DNA of 64,000 nucleotides, from the NCBI RefSeq assembly GCF_947493735.1, contig NZ_CANLSL010000005.1, positions 62,001 through 126,000 of the forward strand. The letters run 5' to 3'. Below, one piece after another: positions 28,170 to 40,121 of the stretch (positions within the stretch are counted from its first letter, which is position 1; each line of letters opens with the position of its first letter). Source of the DNA: an uncultured Acinetobacter sp. (GTDB taxonomy: Bacteria > Pseudomonadota > Gammaproteobacteria > Pseudomonadales > Moraxellaceae). A program made the position numbers and the translations under genes. Under the pieces are notes generated by a model. The model ran no database searches. It saw nothing but the letters and a program-made list of their open reading frames with translations, and had not been told where the DNA came from.

Positions 28170-28595
28170 TTAGTTTTTAACATAACCATTAGTTAAACAA
28201 TCACCACTATAATCCCATTTCAAACGGTCACCAGCAGTAGTCTCTGGTGTTGGTGTTAAGATACAAGTTTCACTAGCCTCGATACCTTTGTAATCGTTAG
28301 GGGTTGCAGTGATCACAGCATCTTCGGCAATAGTAATGCTTGCCAAGGCTTTGCTTGTGGCTGTTGGTAATGTTTCACCAATCTCTGCTTCTGAATCACA
28401 TTTTGCTAAGTCTTTTTCAATACCATAGCAAGCATCAACAGCGGTACGAATTGATGACATCGCTAATGGAATTTCAGAATACGCCGCTTTTTTGATGTAG
28501 TTTTGATACGATGGAATCGCAATCGCTGCCAAGATACCGATGATCGCGATTACGATCATCAATTCGATAAGTGTAAAACCCTTTTGAGCGTTCAT
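28170..28595 (-). CDS. pilA: Type IV major pilin
   Basis: A 141-aa prepilin with leader MNAQKG and mature start [28 protein letters not shown] (Phe1 and Glu5 present). Cysteines occur early (DACYG, AKCDS) and late ([16 protein letters not shown]); the last pair may form the D-region disulfide. The C-terminus lacks the terminal serine used by TfpO glycosylation. AGGGAG precedes the ATG. A sigma-54 promoter lies upstream. Confidence 0.93.
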   Translation of the reverse strand: MNAQKGFTLIELMIVIAIIGILAAIAIPSYQNYIKKAAYSEIPLAMSSIRTAVDACYGIEKDLAKCDSEAEIGETLPTATSKALASITIAEDAVITATPNDYKGIEASETCILTPTPETTAGDRLKWDYSGDCLTNGYVKN

Positions 28596-28661
28596 ATTTT
28601 TCTCCCTAGAGAATAGTTAGTTTTGTCGCTTATTAGCGTTGTTTCGCTATGTTTGTAATAC

Positions 28662-28677
28662 TGCATAAGTTGTGCCA
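28662..28677 (-). promoter_or_regulatory. Sigma-54 promoter of pilA
   Basis: On the minus strand TGGCACAACTTATGCA has the invariant GG and GC elements with exactly 10 nt between them, close to TGGCACN5TTGCA. Transcription would start about 55 nt before the pilA ATG. In Pseudomonas pilA is driven by RpoN with PilS/PilR, so the same control is likely here. Confidence 0.75.
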
Positions 28678-28881
28678 ACTTTATGCTAATTCAGATTTAT
28701 ATTATAAAACAACATGTTAAACAACATATTTTTAAAATTATTTGTAGCTCCGTGATTTTTATCACATTTTACTCGCAATAGATTGACAATATTTGTCACT
28801 ATTTGGCTTTTTATATCATTCTGCTTCTGAGCCCAACTCAAGTCCACGGTACATTCAAAAAAGTGATCAACTATTTTTAAG

Positions 28882-29589
28882 TTATTTTATCGATTGATAG
28901 AGTTCATCTACTACTGTATTTAATAAGTGCTGTGCATAATCCAATGAAATATCGAGCTCTTGCGTTGCGATCTCACTATACTTTTGCGGTTGTTGTTTGA
29001 TTTGTCGATACGCTTTCTCCAAACCATGCCATATGGCTTTTTGACCATAGTGTTCTTCAGCCTGATGCCAAGCTTGTTGTGGAATCTCTCCCCATTGATC
29101 AAACATCGCAAGCAGATCAAATATATCCTTATAGGGTGGTGTATTGTAGCGATCAGCATTTGCAAGTAGCTTACTGAGATAACACGATGTTCGATCTATC
29201 GCAGGCACAGGAAAAATGTTCCGAGTGTCTGCATTGAACTGTTCATCTAAAAAAAGGACGAATTCAAGCTTAATCACAATATCTTGATCAGAAATAAAGC
29301 ATCGGACTGCATCTCGATCGGCACGTATGTCTCGTGGATAATTAAAATCCTGCCTGACCAAATCTCCCAAAGTGGTTTCTGTCACCACCGAGCGCACCGC
29401 TCGAAAAGCATTTTTTCCAACACAGAAAAAATCAATGTCTACCGATTGGCGATATTCATCCAACTCTAAGGCGATCCGTGTACCACCACCAAATAAAATG
29501 CAATGATCGTTTAGATAACTCGAATTGAACTGCTGTAAAACTTGATGTAATCGCTGATGATATGTTCTTTTATATTGAGTTTTCATCAT
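28882..29589 (-). CDS. AbiEii/AbiGii-like nucleotidyltransferase
   Basis: A 235-aa nucleotidyltransferase-fold protein. FGGGTRIALELDEYRQSVDIDFF is the GG-T...S-x-D-I-D signature of the AbiEii toxin family, and KLEFVLFLDEQF holds the third acidic strand. PPYKDIFDLLAMFDQWG matches the usual K-x-x-D-x-x-D helix. The start ATG at 29589 (MMKTQYKRTYHQ) has AAGG upstream. Such proteins transfer nucleotides to tRNA or other targets and act as abortive-infection toxins. The adjacent small gene is the probable partner. Confidence 0.8.
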   Translation of the reverse strand: MMKTQYKRTYHQRLHQVLQQFNSSYLNDHCILFGGGTRIALELDEYRQSVDIDFFCVGKNAFRAVRSVVTETTLGDLVRQDFNYPRDIRADRDAVRCFISDQDIVIKLEFVLFLDEQFNADTRNIFPVPAIDRTSCYLSKLLANADRYNTPPYKDIFDLLAMFDQWGEIPQQAWHQAEEHYGQKAIWHGLEKAYRQIKQQPQKYSEIATQELDISLDYAQHLLNTVVDELYQSIK

Positions 29590-29610
29590 CAAAACCTTGC
29601 TGATCAATAT

Positions 29611-29623
29611 TAGGGTCTGTTGA
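29611..29623. repeat. Solo MITE-like terminal sequence
   Basis: TAGGGTCTGTTGA is identical to the first 13 nt of the MITE at 29868 and in the same orientation. It lies exactly between the AbiEii-like gene and the stop codon of the small upstream gene. Confidence 0.6.
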
Positions 29624-29830
29624 TTAAGCTGTCAAAAACAATCCTTTTCCAATCGTATCAATCAGCTCTAGAATGAGTACTTTTTCTTGTGCTGTCAATT
29701 GATCGGGATCAATATATTTCCAACGCTTTTCATAAAGTTGAAAAGCAACTTCGGGCTGGATAATTTCAGCTTTAACATCCCACAAAATGCTATCTAAAGC
29801 AGGATATTCATTGCGATGAATCTGTCGCAT
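29624..29830 (-). CDS. Small putative partner/antitoxin of the AbiEii-like protein
   Basis: A 68-aa acidic protein (MRQIHRNEYPALDSILWD...) with no family I can name. It is immediately upstream of, and on the same strand as, the nucleotidyltransferase gene, a frequent arrangement for a small cognate antitoxin. Its stop abuts the solo terminal repeat, so its C-terminus (GKGLFLTA) may have been altered by insertion or deletion there. Confidence 0.6.
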   Translation of the reverse strand: MRQIHRNEYPALDSILWDVKAEIIQPEVAFQLYEKRWKYIDPDQLTAQEKVLILELIDTIGKGLFLTA

Positions 29831-29867
29831 TTCTTAGCTCTCTTTAGAAATCAATTGAATGTGATTT

Positions 29868-30137
29868 TAGGGTCTGTTGACATTTCACAGATGCTTGCGA
29901 CAACGGATGTTTTTTAGGCGATACTAGGAATGAATGAAGAAATTTAGCCATTCTAAATGATTCATTCATAACAACGTAGCGTCAAAAAACATCCTTGTCC
30001 CGAAGGGTTATGGCTAAAATTGCCATAAACTTCGTTATGAAACTTGACAAGGGAGTGACCATTCTCTGCGTTTCATGCCTCGTTTATGTGATTTTAGCCT
30101 ATAACGCAATGCATGGTTGAAATGTCAACAGACCCTA
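29868..30137. mobile_element. 270-bp MITE with 20-bp terminal inverted repeats
   Basis: Both ends carry TAGGGTCTGTTGACATTTCA as perfect inverted repeats, the outer TA possibly being target sequence. Inside the left half are nested inverted repeats: GGATGTTTTTT (29905) with AAAAAACATCC (29984), and GAATGAAT with ATTCATTC within them. No ORF is present. It fills most of the 356-nt space between the small antitoxin-like gene and the TPM gene. The mobilising transposase is not in the window. Confidence 0.85.
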
Positions 30138-30186
30138 ATATAGCACAGAAAAATGATACAACTTGCTAGCAATGAACAATTAAAAT

Positions 30187-30810
30187 TTATAAAAGCTTCG
30201 GCATATCCGAAAGTTCATTACCTTGCGGGTCAACTTTCTGCTCTGAATCTTTAGTTTCATGTTGAATATAAAATTGATGCAAGGTTTCACCCAGTTGCTC
30301 GACCGCATGACAGATGCCATCGGCGAATTGATCTTTTCTAAAAAATGCTAGCATCGACTGACAGACTGTTTGCCAATATTCATCAGTGACCGCTTGGTGA
30401 ATCCCTCGATCTGCAATGATCTCAACATCATGTTCGCAAAGGTTGAGATAGATGAGGACGCCACTATTGTATTCGGTATCCCATACTCGATGTTCAGCAA
30501 AGAGTTGCTCGGCACGTTGTTGACAATTGTACTGAAATGCCACGTCACTCGGCAAGCTTCCCTCAACGATCACTTGGATTTCACCACGATGACCATGCTC
30601 TGCATCTCGAATGCTATCTGCGATTTGCTGTGCTTGACCGGGATTAATCACGCTTTTACTGGATTTAAAATAAAACACATGCTTCAACCACCGTTTTAAA
30701 CTTGGCTGAGCTTGGCTTTGACTGTGTCGTGTGGTGAAGATCGTTTCATCATCCACGTGTTTGATCGTGCTGTCCACAATCGTGTTGTTTTGTGTTGTTT
30801 GTTTTACCAT
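30187..30810 (-). CDS. TPM-domain protein (second of the module)
   Basis: A 207-aa protein with a TPM domain (about residues 60-170: INPGQAQQIADSIRDAEHGHRGEIQVIVEGSLP...NSGVLIYLNLCEHDVEIIADRGIHQAV). No clear signal peptide; a cytoplasmic or membrane-peripheral location is likely. It overlaps the preceding TPM gene by 7 nt, so the two are co-translated. TPM proteins are implicated in membrane protein turnover or photosystem repair in plants; the bacterial role is not established. Confidence 0.82.
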   Translation of the reverse strand: MVKQTTQNNTIVDSTIKHVDDETIFTTRHSQSQAQPSLKRWLKHVFYFKSSKSVINPGQAQQIADSIRDAEHGHRGEIQVIVEGSLPSDVAFQYNCQQRAEQLFAEHRVWDTEYNSGVLIYLNLCEHDVEIIADRGIHQAVTDEYWQTVCQSMLAFFRKDQFADGICHAVEQLGETLHQFYIQHETKDSEQKVDPQGNELSDMPKLL

Positions 30811-31973
30811 GAGCCTGATGCTCCTCCACCGCCAAAGCTACCCCCACCCCCACTGTAGCCTCCGCCACCAAATCCACCGCCACTGCTTCCGCCCCCTCCA
30901 CGACCTCCACCGCTTAAGAATGCTTGGAAAAGGACTTGTGCAAGCGAGCTAATCACGAGGAAAAACATGCCAAAACCAAGTGCCAAGCTCATGGTCAAAC
31001 CAATACCATTCACCATACCCAATGCTGTGCCTGCGACACCTGCACCGAGTGCTGAGATTTTCCGACCAAACCATGCCGATGCGATCACCGCACCAGCAAG
31101 GATAAACAGTGAAAATCCAAAAGTATTTTGCTGTGCTTGTTGTTGCTGATGGGCTTCGGCTTGACGTTGTTTCAGCTCTTCAGCCGCTTGTTGTGCCACT
31201 TTAGGGTCTTGACTGAGGATACGGTCTATTTCACCCAAAGCGTCAATTAAGCCTTGGGCATATTGCTGTTGTTGGAATCGAGGCTTGATCTGCTTTTGGA
31301 TAATACGATGGGTAATAATGTCTGGGAGCACGCCTTCCAAGCCGTAGCCTGTCAAGATCTGAATGCGTCGATCATTCAGCGCTACGACAATGAGCAAACC
31401 ATTATCACGCTCGGCTGAGCCTAACTTCCACTCATCAGCGACACGCATTCCGTATTGAAAAATATCTTCTTGCCCTGTACTTGGGACGATGACAATACCG
31501 ATCTGCGCCTTACCTTGTTGGTAAATCGTTTGAATCTTTTGCGTCAGCTGTGCATTTTCAGCCGAACTTAACACATTGGCTTGATCAATGATCGGTGCAT
31601 TGAGCTGTGCAGGTAGTTCACGCTGAATGATACTTTCATCAGGTGATGCTGTATCGTTTGCAGTTGCAGTCGTTGATGCGCTGTTTTGTTGATTGTTGCT
31701 TTGCTGACTGTTGCTTTGAGGGTTTTGACGATTTGCTTGCTGATTTGCTTGTTGATGATTAATTTGTGGAATTGCTTGATGATCTTTTAAGACTTTCCCT
31801 GCGACGATAAGTTCTTCAACGTCGCTATCGACGGCAACGGCTTCTTCCGCGTAGCTGTTCTGCGATGATAACGCTGTAAATAAAACGCTAAAGCACAGTA
31901 CAAAACATGCAAGTGTAAACTTCCATGCCGTATAAACCTGTTTGGGGAATAATCGATTAGTCATCTTGATCAA
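30804..31973 (-). CDS. TPM-domain membrane protein (YgcG-like)
   Basis: A 389-aa protein: N-terminal signal/anchor (about residues 16-42), a Gln/Asn/Ser-rich linker, a TPM domain (IIDQANVLSSAENAQLTQKIQTIYQQGKAQIGIVIV..., about residues 130-250), two hydrophobic segments (about 285-350) and a glycine-rich tail SGGGRGGGGSSGGGFGGGG ending SGSW. This is the YgcG-family layout: periplasmic TPM domain anchored in the inner membrane, with a flexible Gly-rich end. It lies 29 nt after a LemA gene, the most common partner of this family. Confidence 0.85.
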   Translation of the reverse strand: MIKMTNRLFPKQVYTAWKFTLACFVLCFSVLFTALSSQNSYAEEAVAVDSDVEELIVAGKVLKDHQAIPQINHQQANQQANRQNPQSNSQQSNNQQNSASTTATANDTASPDESIIQRELPAQLNAPIIDQANVLSSAENAQLTQKIQTIYQQGKAQIGIVIVPSTGQEDIFQYGMRVADEWKLGSAERDNGLLIVVALNDRRIQILTGYGLEGVLPDIITHRIIQKQIKPRFQQQQYAQGLIDALGEIDRILSQDPKVAQQAAEELKQRQAEAHQQQQAQQNTFGFSLFILAGAVIASAWFGRKISALGAGVAGTALGMVNGIGLTMSLALGFGMFFLVISSLAQVLFQAFLSGGGRGGGGSSGGGFGGGGYSGGGGSFGGGGASGSW

Positions 31974-32002
31974 ATTTCAAAGTGAAATGAATCAATCACA
32001 AA

Positions 32003-32608
32003 TTATTCAAAACTCACCGTTGGCGCAGTCGAAGCACTTGCATCTGCCTTAAAGTTCGGCTTGGTATCCATGCCAATCACTTTTGCGGTCATCACTTGCG
32101 GGAACTGACGTGCATAACTATTAAAGTCCTGCACACTGCTGATATAGCGATTACGTGCCACAGCGATACGGTTTTCTGTGCCTTCGAGTTGGACTTGTAA
32201 GGCTTGGAATTGCTCATTGGCTTTGAGGTCAGGATAGTTTTCTGATACGGCGATCAAACGAGATAATGCACCTGTCAACTGTGCTTGAGCTTGTTGGTAT
32301 TTTTCGAAGAGTACAGGATCGTTTAGCACTTCCGCATCGACTTTTAGCCCTGCAACATTCGAGCGAGCTTGCGTCACTTCAGTCAACACTTGCTCTTCAT
32401 GTGCTGCATAGCCTTTCACCACATTCACCAAGTTTGGTACCAAATCCGCACGGCGTTGATATTGGTTTTCCACCTCTGACCATGAGGCTGTGACCGCTTC
32501 GTCTTTGACTTGTAAGGTGTTGTAGCCACAACCTGTTAAGCTTAGACTCGCCACCAAAGCAGTTGCCGTCATTGTTTTTTTTAATGCATTCATAAGACTA
32601 CCCGACAT
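32003..32608 (-). CDS. lemA: LemA-family lipoprotein
   Basis: A 201-aa protein with a lipobox (LSLTGC, Cys27) and the LemA helical core (WSEVENQYQRRADLVPNLVNVVKGYAAHEEQVLTEVTQARS...NYPDLKANEQFQALQVQLEGTENRIAVARNRY). An ATG at 32593 is an alternative start. First gene of the LemA-TPM-TPM operon. LemA proteins are helical bundles of unknown biochemical role. Confidence 0.9.
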   Translation of the reverse strand: MSGSLMNALKKTMTATALVASLSLTGCGYNTLQVKDEAVTASWSEVENQYQRRADLVPNLVNVVKGYAAHEEQVLTEVTQARSNVAGLKVDAEVLNDPVLFEKYQQAQAQLTGALSRLIAVSENYPDLKANEQFQALQVQLEGTENRIAVARNRYISSVQDFNSYARQFPQVMTAKVIGMDTKPNFKADASASTAPTVSFE

Positions 32609-32707
32609 GTTGTTAAACTGTGATTTAATTTTCTTACTTTATCTCATTGTATCAATTCAAAATGATCTTTCTATTTCAATTTGTATTTTTTTCAAAATAT
32701 CACATGC

Positions 32708-32735
32708 AAAAAAAAGCCCACAATTTGTGAGCTTT
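32708..32735 (-). terminator. gltD terminator
   Basis: Minus-strand stem AAAGCTCACAA / TTGTGGGCTTT (one mismatch) followed by a run of eight or more T. Confidence 0.8.
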
Positions 32736-32763
32736 CTTAGAACGATTATTTAAAAATGAACGA

Positions 32764-34212
<1,449 letters not shown>

Positions 34213-34261
34213 TCACAACTATTTGCTTGTGTGACCTTGCATCTGCCTATTCAATGCAGTG

Positions 34262-37200
34262 TTATTGTGGGTCAGCTTGTGTAGTTTTCAGCAAGGTTAG
34301 CAAGTTTGCCGCTTTCGGTTTAACGAGCCAGAATTTACGGCTGTAATAGTCAAACTCATTGCGAATCTTGTATGCCCACGCACTACCTGTTTCTTGGATA
34401 TGCTCATCAAGAATCTTCATCAAGAACTGTTGATGTTCTTCCATCGATTCAGTTGAGATACGGGTTAAGTCGATCAACTCATGATTGTAGTAATCAACAA
34501 AATCGTTATCCAAGTCAAGCACATACGCAAAACCACCTGTCATCCCTGCACCAAAGTTGTGGCCAACTTTACCCAGTACAGTGACGATACCGCCTGTCAT
34601 ATATTCACAGCAATGGTCGCCTGCACCTTCGATGACCGCAAACGCACCTGAGTTACGCACACCAAAACGCTCGCCTGCTGTACCCGCAGCAAATAATTTA
34701 CCGCCAGTCGCACCATATAAACAGGTATTACCAATGATCGCCGTTTCTTGCGTTTGGAATGGCGAACCTTTTGGTGGGAAGATCGACACTCGACCTCCTG
34801 CCATACCTTTGCCGACGTAGTCATTAGCATCACCTTCAAGCTTGATATGCAGACCGCCTGCATTCCAAACACCCAAAGACTGTCCTGCTGTACCTTGCAG
34901 TTTTAATGTGACAGGCGCATTACTCATGCCCAAATTGCCATGACGTTTTGCAATTTCACCTGACAAACGTGCACCGATCGAACGGTTGCAGTTACCTACA
35001 GTGTAGTAGAACTCACCACCTTGACAGTTTTCAATCGAAGGCAACATGTCCTTGACCATTTCTTCTGCAAGCAAGCCTTTATCATGTGGTGCATTGCCCT
35101 GCACTTCACAGTATTGCGCCTTGCCATCTGCATCAGGATGCGACTCAAGCAATGGCTTTAAGTTCAAATGCTGTTGTCGCTCGGTTTCACCCGGTAAGAT
35201 TTCCAACAAATCCACACGCCCGATCAAATCTTTTAACGATCGCACACCGAGCGCTGCAAGCAATTCCCGTGTTTCTTCTGCAATGAAGCGGAAGAAATTA
35301 ATCAGCATTTCAGGTTCACCGATATAGTGCTCCTGACGCAAGTGATCTTGTTGAGTTGCGACACCTGTTGCACAGTTATTCAAATGGCAAATACGTAGAT
35401 ATTTACAACCAAGTGCGATCATTGGTGTCGAACCAAAGCCAAAACTTTCCGCACCAAGAATTGCCGCTTTAATCACGTCTAAGCCAGTTTTCAAGCCACC
35501 ATCAGTTTGCACACGTACTTTGCCACGCAAATCATTGACACGTAATGCTTGATGCGCTTCACTCAAACCAAGTTCCCACGGCGAACCCGCATGGTGGATT
35601 GATGAAATCGGTGATGCTGCTGTACCGCCGTCATACCCTGAAATAGTAATGAAATCCGCATAGGCTTTTGCTACACCTGCCGCAATCGTACCAACACCCG
35701 GCTCAGATACCAATTTCACAGACACCATCGCACTTGGATTGACTTGTTTTAAGTCAAAAATCAACTGTGACAAGTCTTCAATCGAGTAAATGTCATGATG
35801 CGGTGGTGGTGAAATCAAGGTCACACCCGGTACTGAATAACGCAAACGTGCAATTAAGCCATTCACTTTACCACCTGGTAACTGACCACCCTCACCCGGT
35901 TTTGCACCCTGTGCTACTTTGATCTGCAACACTTCCGCAGATGACAAATACGCAGGCGTCACACCAAAACGACCAGAAGCAATCTGTTTGATTTTCGAGT
36001 TACGGATCGTGCCATAACGTGCAGGATCTTCACCGCCCTCACCTGAGTTCGAACGACCACCGATGGTATTCATCGCAATCGCAATCGCTTCATGCGCTTC
36101 AGGCGATAACGCACCTAAAGACATGCCCGCAGAGTCAAAACGTGGCAAGATGTCTTCCACTGCCTCAACTTCGTCTACAGAAATTGAATTGTCAGTTTTT
36201 AACTTGAATAAATCTCGAATCGTCGCCACTGGGCGAGAGTTGACGAGATTTGCATATTCTTTAAAGTCTTCGTATTTGCCTGAACGCACTGACTTATGCA
36301 AAGCATTGATCACATCAGGGTTAAAGGCATGATATTCCTTACCGAAGACGAATTTCAACATACCACCTTGATCAATTGGCTTACGTGCTTTCCACGCCAA
36401 ATCAGCCAGTTTCTTCTGATCATTTTCAAGATCGGCAAAGGTTGCGCCTTCAATACGACTTGGCACACCAATAAAGCAGGTATCTACCACTTCTTTAGAT
36501 AGACCCACTGCTTCAAACAACTGACCGCCACGGTATGAGGCCACAGTTGAAATACCCATTTTTGATAAGACTTTGAGTAAGCCTTTATCAATACCTTTAC
36601 GGAAGTTCGCTTGCGCTTGAATTGGGTCGCCCAATAGCTCGCCTTTTGCAACCAAATCATTGATCACATCATGTGCAAGATATGGATAAATCGCTGTTGC
36701 ACCAAAGCCAAGCAATACCGCAAATTGGTGTGGACCACGTGCCACGCCAGTTTCGACAATAATGTTAGCATCGGTACGTAAACCTTGCTGAATCAAGTAG
36801 TGGTGTACAGCACCAGTTACCAATACTGAATTGGCAGGCAGGTAACCTTCACGGATATTTTTATCGGAAAGAATCAAAATAGATTTGCCATCACGAATCG
36901 CTTGAGCTGACTCTTCACAGATACGTTTTACGGCAACGCCAAGTCCTTCAGACTCAGGGTAGTTCAAATCAATTTCAGCTTGACCATAACCTTCACGCAC
37001 CAGTGTACGAAGCAAATGCATTTTTGAATTTGACAATACTGGGCTAGAGATAATCAAACGATCTGCATGATCAGGGCTCTGTTCAAAGACATTTTGTTCA
37101 CGGCCAAGACAAGTTTCAAGTGACATCACGATTGATTCACGAAGTGGATCAATTGGCGGATTGGTCACCTGTGCAAATTGCTGACGGAAATAGTCTGACA

Positions 37201-38749
37201 CATGGCGCACTTGGCGAGATAATACTGCCATTGGCGTATCATCACCCATTGAACCAACAGCTTCTTGACCACTTTCAGCGATTGGACGAAGCAACTGATC
37301 ACGCTCTTCGAACGTCACCATAAACATTTTTTGTGCTGCTTTAAGTGCGTCGCCTGTTAAGCCTTTTTCAATCAGGCTTTCTTCAAGCTGAGCATCACCT
37401 TGTAACTTCAACGAACGATCACGCAACCATTGACGATATGGACGCATTTTTTTCAGGTGGTTGTTCACTTCTTTGGTATCTAGCACATTGCCAGTCACTG
37501 TATCGATCGCCAAGATTTGACCTGGACCGACACGACCTTTAGAAATCACATCTTCAGGTGCATAATCCCAGACACCGATTTCAGATGCCAAAGTGATATA
37601 ACCATTTTTAGTGATTACCCAACGTGCAGGACGCAAACCATTACGATCAAGCATACAGATCGCATGACGACCATCTTGGATCACTAGACCCGCAGGACCA
37701 TCCCAAGCTTCCATATGTTTTGAGTTAAACTCATAAAACGCACGTAAATCTGCATCCAAAGTTTCAACATTTTGCCATGCAGGTGGTACCAGCATACGAA
37801 GCGCACGGAACAAGTCCATGCCACCACCGACGAGGATTTCAAGCATATTATCCAAGCTCGAAGAGTCAGAACCAGTACGATTGACAATCGGTTTGAGATC
37901 TAACAAACCTGGAAGTAATGGGTTTTCAAATTTTGGCGTACGTGCCAATGCCCAATTACGGTTCGCCGTAATAGTATTAATTTCACCATTGTGCGCCAAG
38001 TAACGGAAAGGCTGTGCCAACGGCCAACGTGGCAAGGTATTTGTAGAGAAGCGTTGATGGAACACCACAATATGCGACTCTAAACGACGATCTGCCAAAT
38101 CAGTATAAAAATCAGCAATCGCTTCAGGCATCATCAAGCCCTTATAGCTGATGACTGTCGATGCAAGTGTCGTAATATAAAAAGATGTATCGCTTTCTAA
38201 GCGCTGTTCAGCACGACGACGTGCCAAAAACAACTTACGGTTAAATTCTTCTTCCGCCAAAGCCTGTGGATTGTTCACCAAAATTTGCGAAAATGCTGGC
38301 ATTGAACGAAGTGCAATTTCACCCAAAATATCTGGATTGGTCGGTACGACACGCCAAGTCGCAACGGTTAAACCCGCTGTTTCAATCTCTTCATTGAGGA
38401 TTTTTTTCGCATGCTCTGCCAATGCAGGATCAAGATTTAAAAATACGGTACCAACCGCAAAGATCTCGCTAAGCTCTACACCCAACTTTTGAGCTTCTTC
38501 ACGGAAAAACTGTTTTGGCATCGCCAAGAGTAAACCACAGCCGTCACCCGTCTTGCCATCCGCTGCAATCCCGCCACGGTGGGTCATACAGCTCAAACTA
38601 TGAATGGCTGTTTCCACCAAATGATGGCTCTGTTTGCCTTGCATATGTGCAATCAAACCAAAACCACAATTGTCTTTAAACTCATGCGGCTGATACAACC
38701 CTTTCGGTTGATCAGTGGGAGCTACAGTATTGAGCGATGGCATGTGCAT
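34262..38749 (-). CDS. gltB: Glutamate synthase large (alpha) subunit
   Basis: Converts glutamine and 2-oxoglutarate to two glutamates; 1495 aa from the chosen start. The order is an N-terminal glutamine amidotransferase with nucleophile in [12 protein letters not shown] (Cys28, after a 27-residue propeptide), a central domain, the FMN-binding domain ([26 protein letters not shown]), the [3Fe-4S] cysteines in [21 protein letters not shown] and the C-terminal GXGXG beta-helix ([16 protein letters not shown]...). The ATG at 38749 has AAGGG upstream; the track start is a TTG seven codons earlier. Confidence 0.96.
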   Translation of the reverse strand: MHMPSLNTVAPTDQPKGLYQPHEFKDNCGFGLIAHMQGKQSHHLVETAIHSLSCMTHRGGIAADGKTGDGCGLLLAMPKQFFREEAQKLGVELSEIFAVGTVFLNLDPALAEHAKKILNEEIETAGLTVATWRVVPTNPDILGEIALRSMPAFSQILVNNPQALAEEEFNRKLFLARRRAEQRLESDTSFYITTLASTVISYKGLMMPEAIADFYTDLADRRLESHIVVFHQRFSTNTLPRWPLAQPFRYLAHNGEINTITANRNWALARTPKFENPLLPGLLDLKPIVNRTGSDSSSLDNMLEILVGGGMDLFRALRMLVPPAWQNVETLDADLRAFYEFNSKHMEAWDGPAGLVIQDGRHAICMLDRNGLRPARWVITKNGYITLASEIGVWDYAPEDVISKGRVGPGQILAIDTVTGNVLDTKEVNNHLKKMRPYRQWLRDRSLKLQGDAQLEESLIEKGLTGDALKAAQKMFMVTFEERDQLLRPIAESGQEAVGSMGDDTPMAVLSRQVRHVSDYFRQQFAQVTNPPIDPLRESIVMSLETCLGREQNVFEQSPDHADRLIISSPVLSNSKMHLLRTLVREGYGQAEIDLNYPESEGLGVAVKRICEESAQAIRDGKSILILSDKNIREGYLPANSVLVTGAVHHYLIQQGLRTDANIIVETGVARGPHQFAVLLGFGATAIYPYLAHDVINDLVAKGELLGDPIQAQANFRKGIDKGLLKVLSKMGISTVASYRGGQLFEAVGLSKEVVDTCFIGVPSRIEGATFADLENDQKKLADLAWKARKPIDQGGMLKFVFGKEYHAFNPDVINALHKSVRSGKYEDFKEYANLVNSRPVATIRDLFKLKTDNSISVDEVEAVEDILPRFDSAGMSLGALSPEAHEAIAIAMNTIGGRSNSGEGGEDPARYGTIRNSKIKQIASGRFGVTPAYLSSAEVLQIKVAQGAKPGEGGQLPGGKVNGLIARLRYSVPGVTLISPPPHHDIYSIEDLSQLIFDLKQVNPSAMVSVKLVSEPGVGTIAAGVAKAYADFITISGYDGGTAASPISSIHHAGSPWELGLSEAHQALRVNDLRGKVRVQTDGGLKTGLDVIKAAILGAESFGFGSTPMIALGCKYLRICHLNNCATGVATQQDHLRQEHYIGEPEMLINFFRFIAEETRELLAALGVRSLKDLIGRVDLLEILPGETERQQHLNLKPLLESHPDADGKAQYCEVQGNAPHDKGLLAEEMVKDMLPSIENCQGGEFYYTVGNCNRSIGARLSGEIAKRHGNLGMSNAPVTLKLQGTAGQSLGVWNAGGLHIKLEGDANDYVGKGMAGGRVSIFPPKGSPFQTQETAIIGNTCLYGATGGKLFAAGTAGERFGVRNSGAFAVIEGAGDHCCEYMTGGIVTVLGKVGHNFGAGMTGGFAYVLDLDNDFVDYYNHELIDLTRISTESMEEHQQFLMKILDEHIQETGSAWAYKIRNEFDYYSRKFWLVKPKAANLLTLLKTTQADPQ

Positions 38750-39231
38750 AGCGTACCCTTCTAACTTCAAGATGACTCAATTGCTAAGTCAATAAACCAA
38801 AATTTCAAAAACCAAATCATTGTATATACTTAAGAAGCAGTACAAATGTTTGATCACAACCCCAAGCCACTAAAGCCATAAACAACCAAACTGAAATGAC
38901 CGAGTCAAAACACTGTGATAACCACACGGTCAAATGTCTAGCGACGCATTTTCTCATTGAACAGGCAAGTATTGCAAACCTTCATTTGCAAGTTGATGTT
39001 TTTAGTGAGTAGGAGTATTTGTGCAGATTAAACCAATTCTGCAACGATCAATTTTATGACGATTCACACAATTAATAAAGCAAAAAATATGCCGTATAAC
39101 ACACATAAATACTATTTGATAAACATAGACTTACAAAACTTAAAATTATTTCTCGCACCAAAATAAAGCAATATATCGCACCAAATAAGAGCTGCAGTAG
39201 ATTGTCCAAAATAATGCGCCATTTTATTACA
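38750..39231. other. 482-nt intergenic region upstream of gltB
   Basis: AT-rich, no ORF I would defend. It should hold the gltB promoter. Two direct copies of TCGCACCAAA lie at 39153 and 39176 (23 nt apart); read on the minus strand they contain TGGTGC, a half-site of NtrC-type operators. A loose inverted repeat TGACCG...CGGTCA lies near 38898-38933. No confident promoter pair was found. Confidence 0.4.
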
Positions 39232-40110
39232 CTAAAATGGATCTATAATCTCAACTGGCATTTGTCGTTCAGCACCATTTGAATTCTGATTTGAAGTTGG
39301 TGCACTTGTCGGATTTTGACCAGGCTTCACTTGCGAATGTTCAGTATCAGAGCTTTGTACTTCAACAGATTCATCTGTACGCTGAATCGTGGTCGTCGTT
39401 CCGCCTAATGACTGTGTAGCAAATGTTGACTCAGCGGTTGCTTGAGGCGCAACTTCTCTAACTTTTGGTACCGCTGCACGAGTTAACAAAATCGATTGGA
39501 GCTTGATCGTCGAATTATTCTCATCACTCCCAAGATCATTCACCATATCTGCATACGCATTAAATTTCTGAGGCAACACTTTGACACTTTTTGGTAAACC
39601 AAAACTTACTTTTTGCGCCTCTTCAATTGCAGCTTGTGTATTCTTGAACACACCATAAGTCAAAACATACTGCACATTATTATGCTTTTGATCATCTAAA
39701 CGGAAATAATGAAATTGACTTCGATCTTCACGACCGTCCAAATAAGAGCGAATGACATCCTCTTCAGCGACTTTTAATAACTGCAATGTCCAAACATTTT
39801 TATTTTCAGCAATAAATGCCGACCCACGAAACTCGGGCTCGTGATCACCTGCGAGTGCATTTCGTTTTAACAAATCAATCGGTGGAACTTCTTCTTGAAA
39901 AGTACCAATTTTTTTATCTAAAAGTACTGATTGCTGCTGAGTAACACTTTGTTCTTGCTCATTTTTTACTTCAATAGGCGTTAGCTCTTTGGTCTGCCTC
40001 TCTTTAGATTGCATGATCCAAAAGATAAAAATCAACACTAAACACGCAACACCCAAACTCAACCAAATTGCCTGTTTTACATCTTGCCAAATTTTCGCCC
40101 TATTGATCAT
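39232..40110 (-). CDS. SPOR-domain cell-division-associated protein (DamX-like)
   Basis: A 292-aa protein with a short cytoplasmic N-terminus, one membrane helix (about residues 14-33, IWLSLGVACLVLIFIFWIM) and a periplasmic SPOR-like domain (WTLQLLKVAEEDVIRSYLDGREDRSQFHYFRL...VLTYGVFKNTQAAIEEAQKV). SPOR domains bind septal, denuded peptidoglycan. The C-terminal third is Ser/Thr/Gln-rich. It is 11 nt after aroB, the place where damX sits in enterobacteria. Confidence 0.82.
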   Translation of the reverse strand: MINRAKIWQDVKQAIWLSLGVACLVLIFIFWIMQSKERQTKELTPIEVKNEQEQSVTQQQSVLLDKKIGTFQEEVPPIDLLKRNALAGDHEPEFRGSAFIAENKNVWTLQLLKVAEEDVIRSYLDGREDRSQFHYFRLDDQKHNNVQYVLTYGVFKNTQAAIEEAQKVSFGLPKSVKVLPQKFNAYADMVNDLGSDENNSTIKLQSILLTRAAVPKVREVAPQATAESTFATQSLGGTTTTIQRTDESVEVQSSDTEHSQVKPGQNPTSAPTSNQNSNGAERQMPVEIIDPF

Positions 40111-40121
40111 CTTTTCACCTG

